Source of the DNA: Catellatospora paridis | GTDB taxonomy: Bacteria; Actinomycetota; Actinomycetes; Mycobacteriales; Micromonosporaceae | Length of the DNA: 64,000 nucleotides | Reading direction: 5' to 3' | Assembly: GCF_009720365.1 (NCBI RefSeq) | Contig: NZ_ML769314.1 | Span: 425,264-489,263 of the forward strand | Part shown: positions 43,449 to 53,300 of the stretch, piece by piece | How positions within the stretch are numbered: position 1 is the first letter of the stretch | Layout: every line of letters starts with the position of its first letter | Notes under the pieces: generated by a model | Told to the model about the DNA's origin: nothing | What the model saw: the letters and a program-made list of their open reading frames with translations, nothing else | Database searches by the model: none | Program-made: the position numbers and the translations under genes

Positions 43449-43629
43449 CAAACGCTCCTTGAGCTGCTCGTTCGGGCCACTGGCGCGTCCGCGCCGCCCG
43501 GCGGCCAGCGCCGCTGCCGCCCCCGGCACTGTAGAACGTCGTCCCGGTCCCTCTGCAAACGCTGTCCCTGTTCCGACGGGTTGCCGCCCGTCCGTCGTGG
43601 CGGGTCGGCTATGCCCCGGCCGCTACGGG

Positions 43630-43635
43630 TAGCCT
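43630..43635 (+). promoter_or_regulatory. Predicted -10 box, leaderless SRPBCC gene
   Basis: TAGCCT, seven bases before the ATG at 43643, no ribosome binding site. Confidence 0.45.
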
Positions 43636-43642
43636 GCTGTTC

Positions 43643-44086
43643 ATGGCGGAATCCTCCTCCCAGTCGATCGTGATCAACGCCGACCCGGCCCGCATCGCCG
43701 AGGTCATCTGCGACTACCCCTCGTATCCCCGGTGGACCCAGGCCATCAAGGCCGCTGAGGTGCTCGAGGAGTACGAGGACGGTTACCCGGCCACCGTGCG
43801 CTTCGTCATCGACGCGGGCATCGTGCAGGACGAGTACACCCTGCACTACGACTACGCCGAGGACATCTCGCGGATCGAGTGGCACCTGGTCGCGCCGTCC
43901 AAGATGCAGAAGGCGCAGGACGGGTCCTATGACATCACCGACAACGGCGACGGCACCTGCACGGTGACCTACACGCTGTCGGTGGACCTCTCGATCGGCA
44001 TGCTGGGCATGTTCAAGAAGAAGGCCGAGAAGGCGATCATGGATACCGCCTTGAAGGAGCTCAAGAAGCAGGTCGAGGCGGCCTGA
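43643..44086 (+). CDS. SRPBCC (polyketide cyclase/START-like) family protein
   Basis: Lipid-binding-fold protein of 147 residues. It begins QSIVINADPARIAEVICDYPSYPRW, the standard SRPBCC start, and ends with an amphipathic helix (FKKKAEKAIMDTALKELKKQV). The cavity could bind a lipid or polyketide. A homologue lies next to fadD15 in mycobacteria (from memory). It is divergent from fadD15, and the next gene starts three bases after its stop, so the two form an operon. Confidence 0.9.
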   Translation: MAESSSQSIVINADPARIAEVICDYPSYPRWTQAIKAAEVLEEYEDGYPATVRFVIDAGIVQDEYTLHYDYAEDISRIEWHLVAPSKMQKAQDGSYDITDNGDGTCTVTYTLSVDLSIGMLGMFKKKAEKAIMDTALKELKKQVEAA

Positions 44087-44088
44087 GC

Positions 44089-44661
44089 ATGGAAATCTCG
44101 CCGGGCACTGCCCGAGAGGAGGCGGAGCGGCTGGTGGCGGCGGTGCTCGCGGCCGCGACGCTGGCTGCCAACGCCAATCCGCACCTGGCCACGGGCTCCC
44201 CGGAGTGCTGCGTGTGTCCACTCTGCAAGGTGATCGCGGCGGTCCGTGACCCGGACCCGGAACTGGTCGAGCGGGTCGCGACCGGAGCCGGCGACCTGGC
44301 CGCGGGCCTGGCCAGCTTCCTGCGCAGCGTCTCCACGCACCGTCCCGGCGACGCGGCATGGCGCGACGCCACGGCGCACCCGGGCGGCCCCGCCGAGGGC
44401 GAGGGTGCAGCCGCGGCCCGGAGCGCAGCCGAGGGCGACGGTCCCGGGGGTCCGGCCGACGCCGCACCGCCCGCCGCCTCGGCGGACGCACCGCCCTCCC
44501 GGCCGATGGCCAAGAAGGCGGTCAAGAAGATCGTCAAGAAGGTTGTCACTAACCCGACACCCTCTGTTTCCGAGTCGGAAACACCCCCGTCACCCGCTCG
44601 GGTTAAGGCAGCAAAAAAGGCCGTCCGCAAGGCGGAGCCGCACCCGCCGCCGGAGTTGTGA
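44089..44661 (+). CDS. Conserved actinobacterial protein with CCxCxxC motif and basic tail
   Basis: Protein of 190 residues that I do not recognise beyond similarity to short actinobacterial proteins with the same N-terminus. An alpha-helical first 30 residues lead to PECCVCPLCKVIAAVRDPDPELV (split as Cys at 40, 41, 43 and 46), a likely metal site. The middle is Ala/Gly/Pro-rich and probably disordered. The C-terminus has Lys-rich repeats (KKAVKKIVKKVV; AKKAVRKA) like histone-type tails, hinting at nucleic acid binding. Coupled to the SRPBCC gene (three-base gap). Confidence 0.75.
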   Translation: MEISPGTAREEAERLVAAVLAAATLAANANPHLATGSPECCVCPLCKVIAAVRDPDPELVERVATGAGDLAAGLASFLRSVSTHRPGDAAWRDATAHPGGPAEGEGAAAARSAAEGDGPGGPADAAPPAASADAPPSRPMAKKAVKKIVKKVVTNPTPSVSESETPPSPARVKAAKKAVRKAEPHPPPEL

Positions 44662-44706
44662 CATCGATCTTCGGCGGGCGACGCTCGCCGGGGGTCCTTC
44701 CGGAGT

Positions 44707-44712
44707 TAGGGT
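44707..44712 (+). promoter_or_regulatory. Predicted -10 box of the ROK kinase gene
   Basis: TAGGGT fits TANNNT about 73 bases before the GTG. The leader ends with an AAGGG ribosome binding site. Confidence 0.3.
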
Positions 44713-44784
44713 GTTGCCCAAGTAGCACGGCGTGGGCTCCCCAAAGCGTCACCGCCGGCAAGCCCAGCAAGAAAGGGTTCGGCC

Positions 44785-45729
44785 GTGGCACTCACCATCG
44801 GCGTGGACATCGGTGGCACCAAGGTGCTTGGCGGTGTGGTCGATCCTGACGGCACCGTCGTCGCGACAAACCGTCGCGACACCCCGGCCGGCGACGTCGC
44901 CGCGACCCGGGACGTGATCATCGATGTGGTGAAGGATCTGTCCGCCGAACACGAGGTGGACGCGGTCGGCATCGGCGCCGCCGGATGGATTGACGCGACC
45001 CGGTCGACGGTGCTGTTCGCACCGAATCTGGCCTGGCGTGACGAACCGCTGCGCGACTATGTCGCGAAGGCGGTCAACCTGCCCGTGGTGGTGGAGAACG
45101 ACGCGAACGTGGCCGCGTGGGCGGAGTTCCGCTACGGCGCGGCGGCCGACGCCGAGGACTCGATGGTGATGTTCACCGTCGGCACCGGCATCGGCGGCGG
45201 CATCGTGCTCGGCGGCGGTCTCGTGCGCGGCGCGCACGGCATCGCGGCAGAGATCGGCCACATGCTCGCGGTCCCCGACGGCCACGTCTGCGGGTGCGGC
45301 CGGCACGGCTGCATCGAGCAGTACGCCAGCGGCAACGCCCTGGTCCGCTTCGCCCGCGCGGGAGCGCAGGCCGAGCCGGAGCGGGCGGCACTGCTGCTGG
45401 GCAAGGCCGACGGCAAGGTGGAGAACATCACCGGTCCGATCGTGACCGCGGCGGCGCAGGCCGGCGACGAGGTGGCGATCGACGCGTTCACGCAGATCGG
45501 ATACTGGCTCGGCCAGGGTCTGGCCGACCTGGTCCAGATCCTCGACCCGCAGGTCCTCGTGGTGGGCGGCGGCGTCATCGACGCCGGCGACCTGCTGATG
45601 ACCCCCGCCCGCCAGTCCTACCTGGACAGCCTCGCCCAGCGAGGCCGCCTCCCCGTAGCCGAACTCCGCGCCGCCAAGATGGGCAACGTCGCAGGCCTCG
45701 TCGGCGCCGCCGACCTGGCCCGCCTCTGA
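44785..45729 (+). CDS. glk: ROK family glucokinase
   Basis: Sugar kinase of 314 residues. The ATP-binding GVDIGGTKVLGGVV is at the N-terminus, the catalytic Asp region is VVENDANVAAWAE, and the ROK zinc motif is CGCGRHGCIEQYASG. Probably phosphorylates glucose with ATP and takes part in carbon catabolite control, as in Streptomyces. GTG start with AAGGG upstream. The family-C 55-nt element lies 21 bases past the stop. Confidence 0.92.
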   Translation: MALTIGVDIGGTKVLGGVVDPDGTVVATNRRDTPAGDVAATRDVIIDVVKDLSAEHEVDAVGIGAAGWIDATRSTVLFAPNLAWRDEPLRDYVAKAVNLPVVVENDANVAAWAEFRYGAAADAEDSMVMFTVGTGIGGGIVLGGGLVRGAHGIAAEIGHMLAVPDGHVCGCGRHGCIEQYASGNALVRFARAGAQAEPERAALLLGKADGKVENITGPIVTAAAQAGDEVAIDAFTQIGYWLGQGLADLVQILDPQVLVVGGGVIDAGDLLMTPARQSYLDSLAQRGRLPVAELRAAKMGNVAGLVGAADLARL

Positions 45730-45750
45730 CCCCACCCGCCGTACCGCGAT

Positions 45751-45805
45751 GATCATGAACTTATGGCAAGGCTCGACGGCGTGTCGTGGCCATAACTTCA
45801 TGATC
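45751..45805 (+). repeat. 55-nt structured element, repeat family C copy 2
   Basis: Same 55-nt imperfect palindrome as at 26034 and 60889, here on the plus strand after the ROK kinase. It differs from copy 1 at five positions. Stem position 13/43 is A-T here (G-C in copy 1). The C-C mismatch at 10/46 is conserved. Confidence 0.8.
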
Positions 45806-45836
45806 ATCGTGGTGGGGGTGGGGCATGCTGGGCGGC

Positions 45837-46508
45837 ATGTCGCTGCGGGTTGTGTCGTACAACGTGCATTCGTTGCGGGATGATCTGGCGGCGCTGGCGG
45901 GAGTGGTGCGGGGGCTGGCGCCGGACGTGCTGATCGTGCAGGAGGCGCCCCGGCGCTGGCGGTGGCGGACCAAGTGTGCCGATCTGGCGGCGTCGTTCGG
46001 GATGTTCATGGCGGCGGGGGGCATGCCCAGCCTGGGGAACGTGATCATGACGAGTCTGCGGGTGCGGGTGCTGGACCAGTGGTGCATGCGCTACCCGCTG
46101 ACGCCGGGCCGGCACATGCGCGGGGCGTGCTTCGCGCGGCTGGAGGTGCCGGGGCGGGCGCCGTTCGTGGTGGTCGGCTCGCACCTGTCGACCGACGACG
46201 CCGAGCGCCCCGCCCAGGCGGCGCTGCTCAAGCCCGCGCTGGCGCTGGACGACCCGGTCATCGTGGGGCTGGACCTCAACGAGTGCCCGGACGGCAGCTC
46301 CTGGCAGCTGCTCACCGACCGGCTGGCCGACGCCGCGGCACTGGCCGACCGGGAGGACCGCCACACCTTCCCGACCCCGAACCCGACCCGCCGGATCGAC
46401 GCGATCCTCCTGGACCCACGCCTGGAGCTGGGCAGATACCAGGTGATCACGTCGGACGAGGCGGACCGGGCCAGCGACCACTACCCGTTGGTCGTGGACC
46501 TCGTCTAG
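45837..46508 (+). CDS. Endonuclease/exonuclease/phosphatase family protein
   Basis: EEP-fold enzyme of 223 residues. It begins LRVVSYNVHSLRDD, has VLIVQEAP (metal Glu), VVVGSHLSTDD, VIVGLDLNE and the C-terminal RRIDAILLDP and SDHYPLVVDL. All metal and catalytic positions are present. It could act on phosphodiesters, sugar-phosphates or DNA; the family is too broad to tell. The ATG at 45837 is preferred over 45825. Located right after the family-C element. Confidence 0.85.
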   Translation: MSLRVVSYNVHSLRDDLAALAGVVRGLAPDVLIVQEAPRRWRWRTKCADLAASFGMFMAAGGMPSLGNVIMTSLRVRVLDQWCMRYPLTPGRHMRGACFARLEVPGRAPFVVVGSHLSTDDAERPAQAALLKPALALDDPVIVGLDLNECPDGSSWQLLTDRLADAAALADREDRHTFPTPNPTRRIDAILLDPRLELGRYQVITSDEADRASDHYPLVVDLV

Positions 46509-46581
46509 GAATCCGCGCTTTACAACCTCTGCCGCAAACGGGAAAGATGCTCTGCGTCTTACCTAGTCGTGGAGGTCGCGG

Positions 46582-47994
46582 GTGACGTATTCGGCCGGTT
46601 ACGGCGATCCCGAGTCGGGAGGTCCCGCGACGGCGTGGCGTGACGGCTGGCCGGTCTACGACCGCAGCGGCACGGTCTGCGTCATCGGTGCGGGCCCCAG
46701 CGGGTTGACCGCGATGAAGAACCTCAAGGAGCACGGGTTCGGCGTCGACTGCTACGAGCGCGACACCAGCGTCGGCGGGGCCTGGAACTGGCGGCACGAC
46801 CGCAGCCCGGTGTACGCGAGCACCCACCTGATCTCCTCGAAGCCGTTCAGCCAGTTCCCGGACTTCCCGATGCCGGACAGCTGGCCGGACTACCCCAAGC
46901 ACACCCAGGTGCTGGAGTACCTCGAGCACTACGCCGACCACTTCGACCTCAAGCCGCACATCTGGTTCGGCACCGAGGTCGTCAAGGTCGAGCCGGCCGA
47001 GGGCGAGCGCTGGGACGTGACCACGCGCAGCACCGGCGGCTACGGCGGCGAGCGCATCCACCGCTACGCGGCGGTGGTCATCGCCAACGGCCACAACTGG
47101 TCCCCCAAACGCCCGGAGTACGAGGGCCTGGAGGACTTCAAGGGCGAGGTCATCCACGCCGCGCAGTTCAAGGACGCCGCGCAGCTGCGCAACAAGAAGG
47201 TCCTGGTGATCGGGGCGGGCAACACCGGCTGCGACATCGCGGTGGAGGCCGCCCAGCAGGCCGCGCGCTGCTGGCACTCGACCCGCCGGGGCTACTGGTA
47301 CACCCCCAAGTACACCCTGGGCCGCCCGGCCGACCAGGTGAACGACCTGATGCTGTGGCTGAAGCTGCCGCTGCGGGCCCGGCAGTTCCTGGCCCACCGC
47401 ACGCTGAAGTCGACGGTCGGCGACCTGACCCGGTTCGGTCTGCCCCAGCCCGACCACAAGATCTACGAGACGCACACCATCGTCAACAGCCAGCTGGTCT
47501 ACTACCTGGGCCACGGTGCGGTCTCGCCGGTGGGCGACGTGGCGCGCTTCCACCGCAACAGCGTGGAGCTCAAGGGCGGCGAGGTGATCGAGCCGGACCT
47601 GGTCGTGCTGGCCACCGGCTACCACCCGTCGTTCGATTTCATCGACGGCAACCTGCTCGGCGTCGACGCGTCGGGCCGCCCGCGGCTGGCCATGCACGCC
47701 TTCCCCAAGCGCCAGCCGACGCTGGCCGTGGCGGGGCTGCTGCAGCCCGACTCCGGGTTGTTCCCGCTGGTGCACTGGCAGATGGTGGCGTTCGCCCGGA
47801 TGCTGCGGGTGCGCGAGGCGGCCCCGGCGAAGGCGGTCGCGGTGCAGCGGCGGCTGGAGGCGGAGCTGGACCGGCGATGGACCACGGCGAAGGTGAAGGA
47901 CTCGACCCGGCACTGGTTCGAGATCAGCCACACCACCTATCTCAAGGCCATCCAGCGCCTGCTCGACGAACTCGGCCTGGAGGGGGCGAAGTGA
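46582..47994 (+). CDS. Flavin-containing monooxygenase
   Basis: FMO/Baeyer-Villiger-type oxygenase of 470 residues. The FAD motif is CVIGAGPSGLTAM, the NADPH motif is VLVIGAGNTGCDI and the FMO fingerprint FKGEVIHAAQF lies between them. The C-terminal LATGYHPSFDFI is also a family block. The GTG start has GGAGG six bases upstream. The stop overlaps the next gene start (GTGA), so the FMO and a hydrolase-like protein are co-translated, suggesting a two-step catabolic pair. Confidence 0.93.
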   Translation: MTYSAGYGDPESGGPATAWRDGWPVYDRSGTVCVIGAGPSGLTAMKNLKEHGFGVDCYERDTSVGGAWNWRHDRSPVYASTHLISSKPFSQFPDFPMPDSWPDYPKHTQVLEYLEHYADHFDLKPHIWFGTEVVKVEPAEGERWDVTTRSTGGYGGERIHRYAAVVIANGHNWSPKRPEYEGLEDFKGEVIHAAQFKDAAQLRNKKVLVIGAGNTGCDIAVEAAQQAARCWHSTRRGYWYTPKYTLGRPADQVNDLMLWLKLPLRARQFLAHRTLKSTVGDLTRFGLPQPDHKIYETHTIVNSQLVYYLGHGAVSPVGDVARFHRNSVELKGGEVIEPDLVVLATGYHPSFDFIDGNLLGVDASGRPRLAMHAFPKRQPTLAVAGLLQPDSGLFPLVHWQMVAFARMLRVREAAPAKAVAVQRRLEAELDRRWTTAKVKDSTRHWFEISHTTYLKAIQRLLDELGLEGAK

Positions 47995-48773
47995 AGGTCA
48001 TGCGCGCCCGCGAGTGGGCGTTCCCGATCGCACCGGTACGCCGTGAGGTGCGCCGCGCCACCCCCGAGCTGGACGAGGGCAGGCCGCCGGTGCTGTTCGT
48101 GCCCGGGTTCGGCCACGGCGCGTGGGTGTTCGCCGAGCACTGGCTGGAGCACACCGCCGACCGCGGCTTCCCGGCGTACGCGGTGAGCCTGCGCGGGCAC
48201 GGTGACAGCGCCAAGGCGCCGAAGGCGACGCTGCGGGCGTACGCCCACGATGTGGCCCAGGTCGCCGCCTCCCTGCCGCGCCGCGCGGTGATCGTGGGGC
48301 ACGGGGCGGGCGCCCTGGTGACCGCGCACGCGCTGGCGCGTTACCCGGCCCGCGCGGCGGTGCTGCTGTCGCCGGTCTTCGGCGGTGCGGGCACCGCGCT
48401 GCGCAACCCGATGCTCAGCCTGCCGGCGCTGTTCGGCGGCGGCCTGCGCCTGCCCGCCGGGCAGCTGTTCAGCCGTGAACTGCCGAGCAACGCCTCCCGC
48501 GGGTACGCCGCCCGCCTGGGCCGGGCCTCCACCCGGGCGCAGTGGCAGCTGCTGCGCGGCCGCACCCCGCAGCCGCCGGTCGGCGACCCGCCGGTGCTGG
48601 TGGTGGGCAGCCCCGACGACCGCATCGTGTCCGACACCGCGCTGCGGCGGGTGGCCCGCGGCTACGGCGGGGCTCCGCTGCTGTTCCCGGGCATGGGCCA
48701 CGACCTGATGCTGGACACCCGCTGGCGGGAGCCCATCGACGCGATCCTGGACTGGCTGGAGAAGTCGGCCTGA
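47991..48773 (+). CDS. Alpha/beta hydrolase-fold protein lacking the nucleophile Ser
   Basis: Alpha/beta hydrolase of 260 residues coupled to the FMO gene. PVLFVPGFGHGAWVF, VSLRGHGDSAK, an acid in GSPDDRIVS and a His in GMGHDLML are all in place. The nucleophile elbow reads VIVGHGAGALV, with Gly105 where Ser/Cys/Asp is expected. It may be inactive, a chaperone-like partner, or use another residue. GTG start with GGAGGGG upstream. Confidence 0.85.
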   Translation: MKVMRAREWAFPIAPVRREVRRATPELDEGRPPVLFVPGFGHGAWVFAEHWLEHTADRGFPAYAVSLRGHGDSAKAPKATLRAYAHDVAQVAASLPRRAVIVGHGAGALVTAHALARYPARAAVLLSPVFGGAGTALRNPMLSLPALFGGGLRLPAGQLFSRELPSNASRGYAARLGRASTRAQWQLLRGRTPQPPVGDPPVLVVGSPDDRIVSDTALRRVARGYGGAPLLFPGMGHDLMLDTRWREPIDAILDWLEKSA

Positions 48774-48808
48774 GTAGGCGAGCCCGCGCGGCGGGCTCGC
48801 CTGCTCAG
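48770..48808 (+). terminator. FMO operon terminator
   Basis: Eighteen-base arms (48770-48787, 48791-48808) around a 3-base loop, one wobble pair, overlapping the stop of the hydrolase gene. Confidence 0.8.
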
Positions 48809-48916
48809 ACAGGAGCCCGTCGGAGCGGCCGCTCGGGTGTACGGCCGCAGCGCAGCGGAGGCCGGACGACCGATCAAGGCGCGGAGCGGGCTCCGCATGT
48901 CTCAGCGCGGGCTCCG

Positions 48917-49498
48917 CTAAACAACAGCGCCGTCGTCCGGCGGCAGCTCGTCGTCCTCGTCGCCGGGGCGCAGCCGCATGATCAGCGCGGTGGCCCCGCC
49001 GAGGATGCAGACGAGCGCGAACAGCATGCTCACCCGATCGTTGAAGGGCAGCAGCCGGGTGTCGAAGAACAGCACGAAGCCGAAGACGATCGACAGCACG
49101 GCGACGATCGCGGCGAACGGCACCCGCGGCAGCGGCGGGGGCGGCGGGGGCACGAACTCGTCCGGCGTGTCGTCGGGCAGGCCGCTGCCGAACGAGTCGA
49201 GCGAGTCGAGCAGCGACGGGTCGCCGGGGGAGACCCCTCTGGGGTCGCCGGTCAGCGCGGGGCGGTTGAGGATCGGGCCGCCGGCGGGCCACACCGGGCC
49301 GGCGGGCGCGGGCGGGCCGGCGGGCGGCTCCTCACCGGCCGGCCAGGTCCGGGCGGTCAGCGGCGTGTCGAAACCGGCGACGATGCGAGCGAACTCGGCA
49401 TCCACCTGTTCGGGCGTCGCCTCGTTGCCGGACGGCCCGGGACGCGCGGGTTCGGCCGGCGTGCGGTCCGGATCGTCCGTGGCTGGCACCTGGCACAC
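48917..49498 (-). CDS. Conserved actinobacterial membrane protein
   Basis: Protein of 193 residues of unknown function. The first 125 residues are Pro/Ala/Gly-rich and probably disordered, with the conserved-looking patch ATPEQVDAEFARIVAGF near residue 27. A run of six Pro precedes two C-terminal membrane helices (VPFAAIVAVLSIVFGFVLFF and VSMLFALVCILGGATALIM), and the acidic tail would be cytosolic. It stands alone between convergent and divergent neighbours. Confidence 0.75.
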   Translation of the reverse strand: MCQVPATDDPDRTPAEPARPGPSGNEATPEQVDAEFARIVAGFDTPLTARTWPAGEEPPAGPPAPAGPVWPAGGPILNRPALTGDPRGVSPGDPSLLDSLDSFGSGLPDDTPDEFVPPPPPPLPRVPFAAIVAVLSIVFGFVLFFDTRLLPFNDRVSMLFALVCILGGATALIMRLRPGDEDDELPPDDGAVV

Positions 49499-49578
49499 TC
49501 CTTGGCGGGATAGGGGCTCGTCGTGGGGCCGGTGGGCATCGCTTCAAATCCTGACACGTGACACCCGTGTTCCGGCAG

Positions 49579-49584
49579 TAGGCT
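49579..49584 (+). promoter_or_regulatory. Predicted -10 box of the acyltransferase gene
   Basis: TAGGCT would start transcription near 49591. ATG codons at 49590 and 49594 are out of frame with the enzyme, so translation must begin further on. Confidence 0.35.
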
Positions 49585-49684
49585 CTGCGATGCATGCCAC
49601 AAACTCGGTATGTCCCGGCCGGCCCCTCCGAGCCGGATCGTCAAGCGCCACACCACGTTCGCCGATCGACTTGGACGGGACTCA

Positions 49685-50371
49685 GTGCTCTACTGGCTGC
49701 TGAAATACATCTTCCTCGGCCCCCTGCTGCGGTTGATCTTCAGGCCGCAGGTCGAGGGTCTCGAAAACGTGCCGGGCGGGGGCCCGGCGATCCTCGCCAG
49801 CAACCATCTCTCGTTCTCCGATTCCATCTTCATGCCCCTGGTGGTGAAGCGGAAGGTCACATTCGTGGCCAAAGCGGAATACTTCACCGGCAAGGGTCTC
49901 AAGGGCCGGCTGACGAAGATGTTCTTCGTGGGCACCGGCACCATCCCGGTGGACCGCTCCGGCGGCCGCGCCGCGCAGGCCGCCCTGGACACCCAGCTGC
50001 GGGTGCTGCGCGCGGGCGGGCTGGCCGGCATCTACCCCGAGGGCACCCGCTCGCCGGACGGGCGGCTGTTCCGGGGCAAGACAGGGGTGGCCCGGCTGGC
50101 GCTGGAGAGCGGCGCGCCGGTGGTGCCCGTGGCGATGCTCAACTCCGACGTGGTGCAGCCCACCGGCAAGCTCATCCCCAAGGTGATGCGGGTGAAGATC
50201 CGCTTCGGGACGCCGCTGGACTTCTCCCGCTACGCGGGCATGGCCGGGGACCGGTTCGTCGAGCGGGCGATCACCGACGAGATCATGTACGACGTGATGG
50301 AGCTCTCCGGCCGTGAATACGTCGACACGTACGCCGTGAAGATCAAGAACGTCGCGGCGGCAGGCGTCTAG
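49685..50371 (+). CDS. 1-acyl-sn-glycerol-3-phosphate acyltransferase (PlsC-like)
   Basis: LPLAT-family acyltransferase of 228 residues. The catalytic NHx4D motif is SNHLSFSDSI and the second block is YPEGTRSPDGRLFRGKTG. Start: homologues begin at LYWLLKYIFLGPLLR, so the GTG at 49685 is preferred over the ATG at 49610. The codons just before it (GAT CGA CTT GGA) also have unusual A/T third positions for this genome. The stop TAG lies in CTAG shared with the stop of the opposite cyclase gene. It acylates lysophosphatidate or a related lipid at the membrane. Confidence 0.88.
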   Translation: MLYWLLKYIFLGPLLRLIFRPQVEGLENVPGGGPAILASNHLSFSDSIFMPLVVKRKVTFVAKAEYFTGKGLKGRLTKMFFVGTGTIPVDRSGGRAAQAALDTQLRVLRAGGLAGIYPEGTRSPDGRLFRGKTGVARLALESGAPVVPVAMLNSDVVQPTGKLIPKVMRVKIRFGTPLDFSRYAGMAGDRFVERAITDEIMYDVMELSGREYVDTYAVKIKNVAAAGV

Positions 50372-53300
50372 CCCAGCAGCCCGGTCGCCCGGTTGCGGGC
50401 GGCGAACTCGTGCAGCTCGGCCAGGCCGTCCTCGTCGAGCGCGCCCGCCCGCGCGGCCCAGGCCAGCGAGAGCATCCGGTTGCTGGCGTCGCCGATGCGA
50501 GCGAAGTGCCCGGCCGCCTCGACGTGCTCACCCGCGACGGTGGCCAGCGCCGCCCGGACCCACGGCGTACGCCGCGGGGACCGCGCCAGCATCGTCCGGA
50601 CCCGTTCCCGCTCGCCGGGGCCGAGCAGCGCCGCCGCGTGCCCGGCGGCCGCCACCCACTCGCCGAACGGCAGCATCACCCGGGCCTGCCAATCCCGCTC
50701 CAGCTCACCGAGCAGCGCGGCGGCCTCCTCGGCGCGGCCCTGCAACGCCCGGCACAGCGCGGCAGGTGCCGCGGCGCCCCGCAGCACCCGGTGGAAGCCG
50801 CTGCGGCGGGCGAAGTAGAGCATCTTCTCGATGGCGTCGTCGTCGGGCTCCTCGCCGCGCAGCACCCCGATCCAGGACGAGGTGAGCACGGACATGGCGT
50901 CCCACTCGGCCGCGTTGGAGCGCATCGTCTCGCCGATGGCCCGCATCTGGGTGTCCCAGTCCCCGGCGAAGAAGGCGTCGGCCGCCTCGCGGTGGAAGTT
51001 GGTGGCCAGGCTCAGCCCGCCCGCGATGTCCACCGTGCGCTGTTCGGTCAGCAGCCGGTGGTGCCGGGCCAGGTCGCCCTCCTCCAGGCAGGCCCAGGCG
51101 AAGTTCTGCACCGCCCGGCGACGGCTGGTCAGCCGGTGCTCGCGGCAGTGCTCGGTGAGCAGCTCCAGCTCGCTGAACCCGGTCGGGTCGCCCGCGATGT
51201 AGCGCGCCGTGGCCGAGGTGATGCGGGCGTTGGCGTGCGCCTCGGCCAGGCCCAGCCGGTCGGCGATGTCGGCGGCCGCCTCGGCGGCGCCGATCGCCGG
51301 CTCGGTCTCGTAGTTCATCATGTGCACCCGGGCCAGCTCCAGCAGCGCCTCGGCCTTCTCCAGGGTCTCCGGCAGTTCCTCGTAGCGCTCGACCGCGGCG
51401 TCCAGGTGGGCCAGCGTCGCGGCGCGGTCCGCCCGGCTCCACGCGATCGTGCCGAGCAGTGTCAGCGCGCGGGCGGCGCCGGCCCGCTCGCCGAGCCGGT
51501 CGAGCTCCTCGGCCAGCTCGGCCAGCCGCTGCGGGCCGCCGCTGTCGCCGAAGGACTCCCCGGACCGGAACAGCGAAAGCTCGGCGGCGAACAGGTCCAG
51601 CAGCGGGTCGTTGTCCAGTTTGAGGCTGAGCGCGCGGTCGAGCAGCGTCGCCGCGGCGTCCAGGGCGTGCAGGGCGTACGCCCGCCGTGCCGCGCGGTGC
51701 AGCGCGGTTCGCGCCGCCGGGGCGTACGGCTCGGAGTCCATGCCCAGGGTCCGGGCGATCTCGTGGGCGGCCCAGCGGTGGTTGGCCAGCACCTCGGCGA
51801 GGTCGGTCGCCCGGTTGTCGGTGATCTGCTCCAGCCAGTCGGCGGTGCGCTGGTGCCGGGTGACCCGCTCGGTACGCGGCAGCCGCTGGTAGCAGACGTC
51901 GCGGACCAGGACGTGGCGGAAGGCGTACTCCGGCTCGCCGGCCATCGCCGAGGTCGGGTGCTCGGCGACCAGGTCCCGCTGCTGCAGCCGCTGCAGCGAC
52001 CGGGCCACCACGTCGACGGGCAGACCCAGCGCGCCCGCCACCGCGCCCGGCCAGAACTGGGTGCCCACCACGGCGGCGGCCTGCAGCACCGAGCGGTCGG
52101 TCGATTCCAGCAGGTCGAGCCGGTTGGCGATGACCGCCTGCACCGTCTGCGGCATCGGGGTCGCGTCGCCGTCGGCCAGCGCCCAGTTGCCGCCGACCGG
52201 CCGCAGCTCGCCCCGCTCGACCAGCATGCGCACGAACTCGTGGGCGTAGAGCGGGTTGCCCCCGGCGAGCTCGACCAGCGGGGCGACCCCGGTGGCGGGG
52301 AAGACGGCCTGGCCGAACATCAGCCGGTACATGGCGGCGATGTGCTCGTCGTGCATCGGGCCCAGCGACACCGAGACGGTGCCGGTCACCGCGCTGGTCC
52401 AGCCCGGCCGGCGCTCGCGCAGCTCGGGCCGGGCGGTGGCGACGACCAGCAGCGGCACGCCCGGGCCGATGCTGCCGAGCATCTCGACGAAGCGCAGCAT
52501 GGCCTCGTCGGCCCAGTGCATGTCCTCGAAGACCAGCACGGTCGGGTTGGCCGTGGTCATGGCCAGCAGGAAGCGCCGCCACGCCGACTCCGTCTCGCCC
52601 GGGGTCAGGCCCGCGCCGGGCAGGCCCACCAGCGGGCCGAGCGCGTCGCCCAGCCGGGCCGCCTCCAGCTCGCCGCACATGGCCCGCAGCGCGCTCTCCA
52701 GCCGGCTGCGGGCGGTCTGCTCGTCGTCGGTGTCGAGGATGCCGACCTGTGCCTTCACGATCTCGGCCAGCGCCGAGTAGGTCACGTTCTCGCCGAACGG
52801 CGGGCAGTGCCCGACCCGCCAGCACACCGTGGTCTCCGGGATGCGCTCGGCGTGGCGGGCCAGCTCGCGCAGCAGCCTGCTCTTGCCGATGCCGGCGGGT
52901 CCGAACACGGTGACCAGCTGCGGGCTGCGGTCGCGGATGGTGCGGTGCAGCGCGGTGACCAGCAGACCCCGCTCGTGGTCGCGGTTGACCATCGGGGTGG
53001 ACTCGTCCCGGTCGCGCCGCTGTAGCCGCGCGGACACCGCCAGGAAGACCCGGCTGGTGGCGCTGCGGCCCTTGAGCGTCCTGGGCGGCAGCTCGTCGTA
53101 CTCGATGTCGTCGGCGCTGGCCCGGGCGGTCTCGGCGCACACGAACACCGCGTGCGGCGGGGCGGCGGCCTGCAGCCGGGCTGCGGTGTTGACCACGTCG
53201 CCGGCCACGATGGCCTGCCCGCCGTCGCGGGCGGCGCCCACGTCGACCAGCGCCTCCCCGGTCGCGACTCCGGCCCGGAAGGTGGCAGCGTCGGCCAGCG

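Noticed and set aside
49610-49684. ATG at 49610 as the start of the acyltransferase
   Set aside because: The added 25 residues are Arg/Pro-rich and absent from homologues, and codons before 49685 have atypical third positions. It remains possible.
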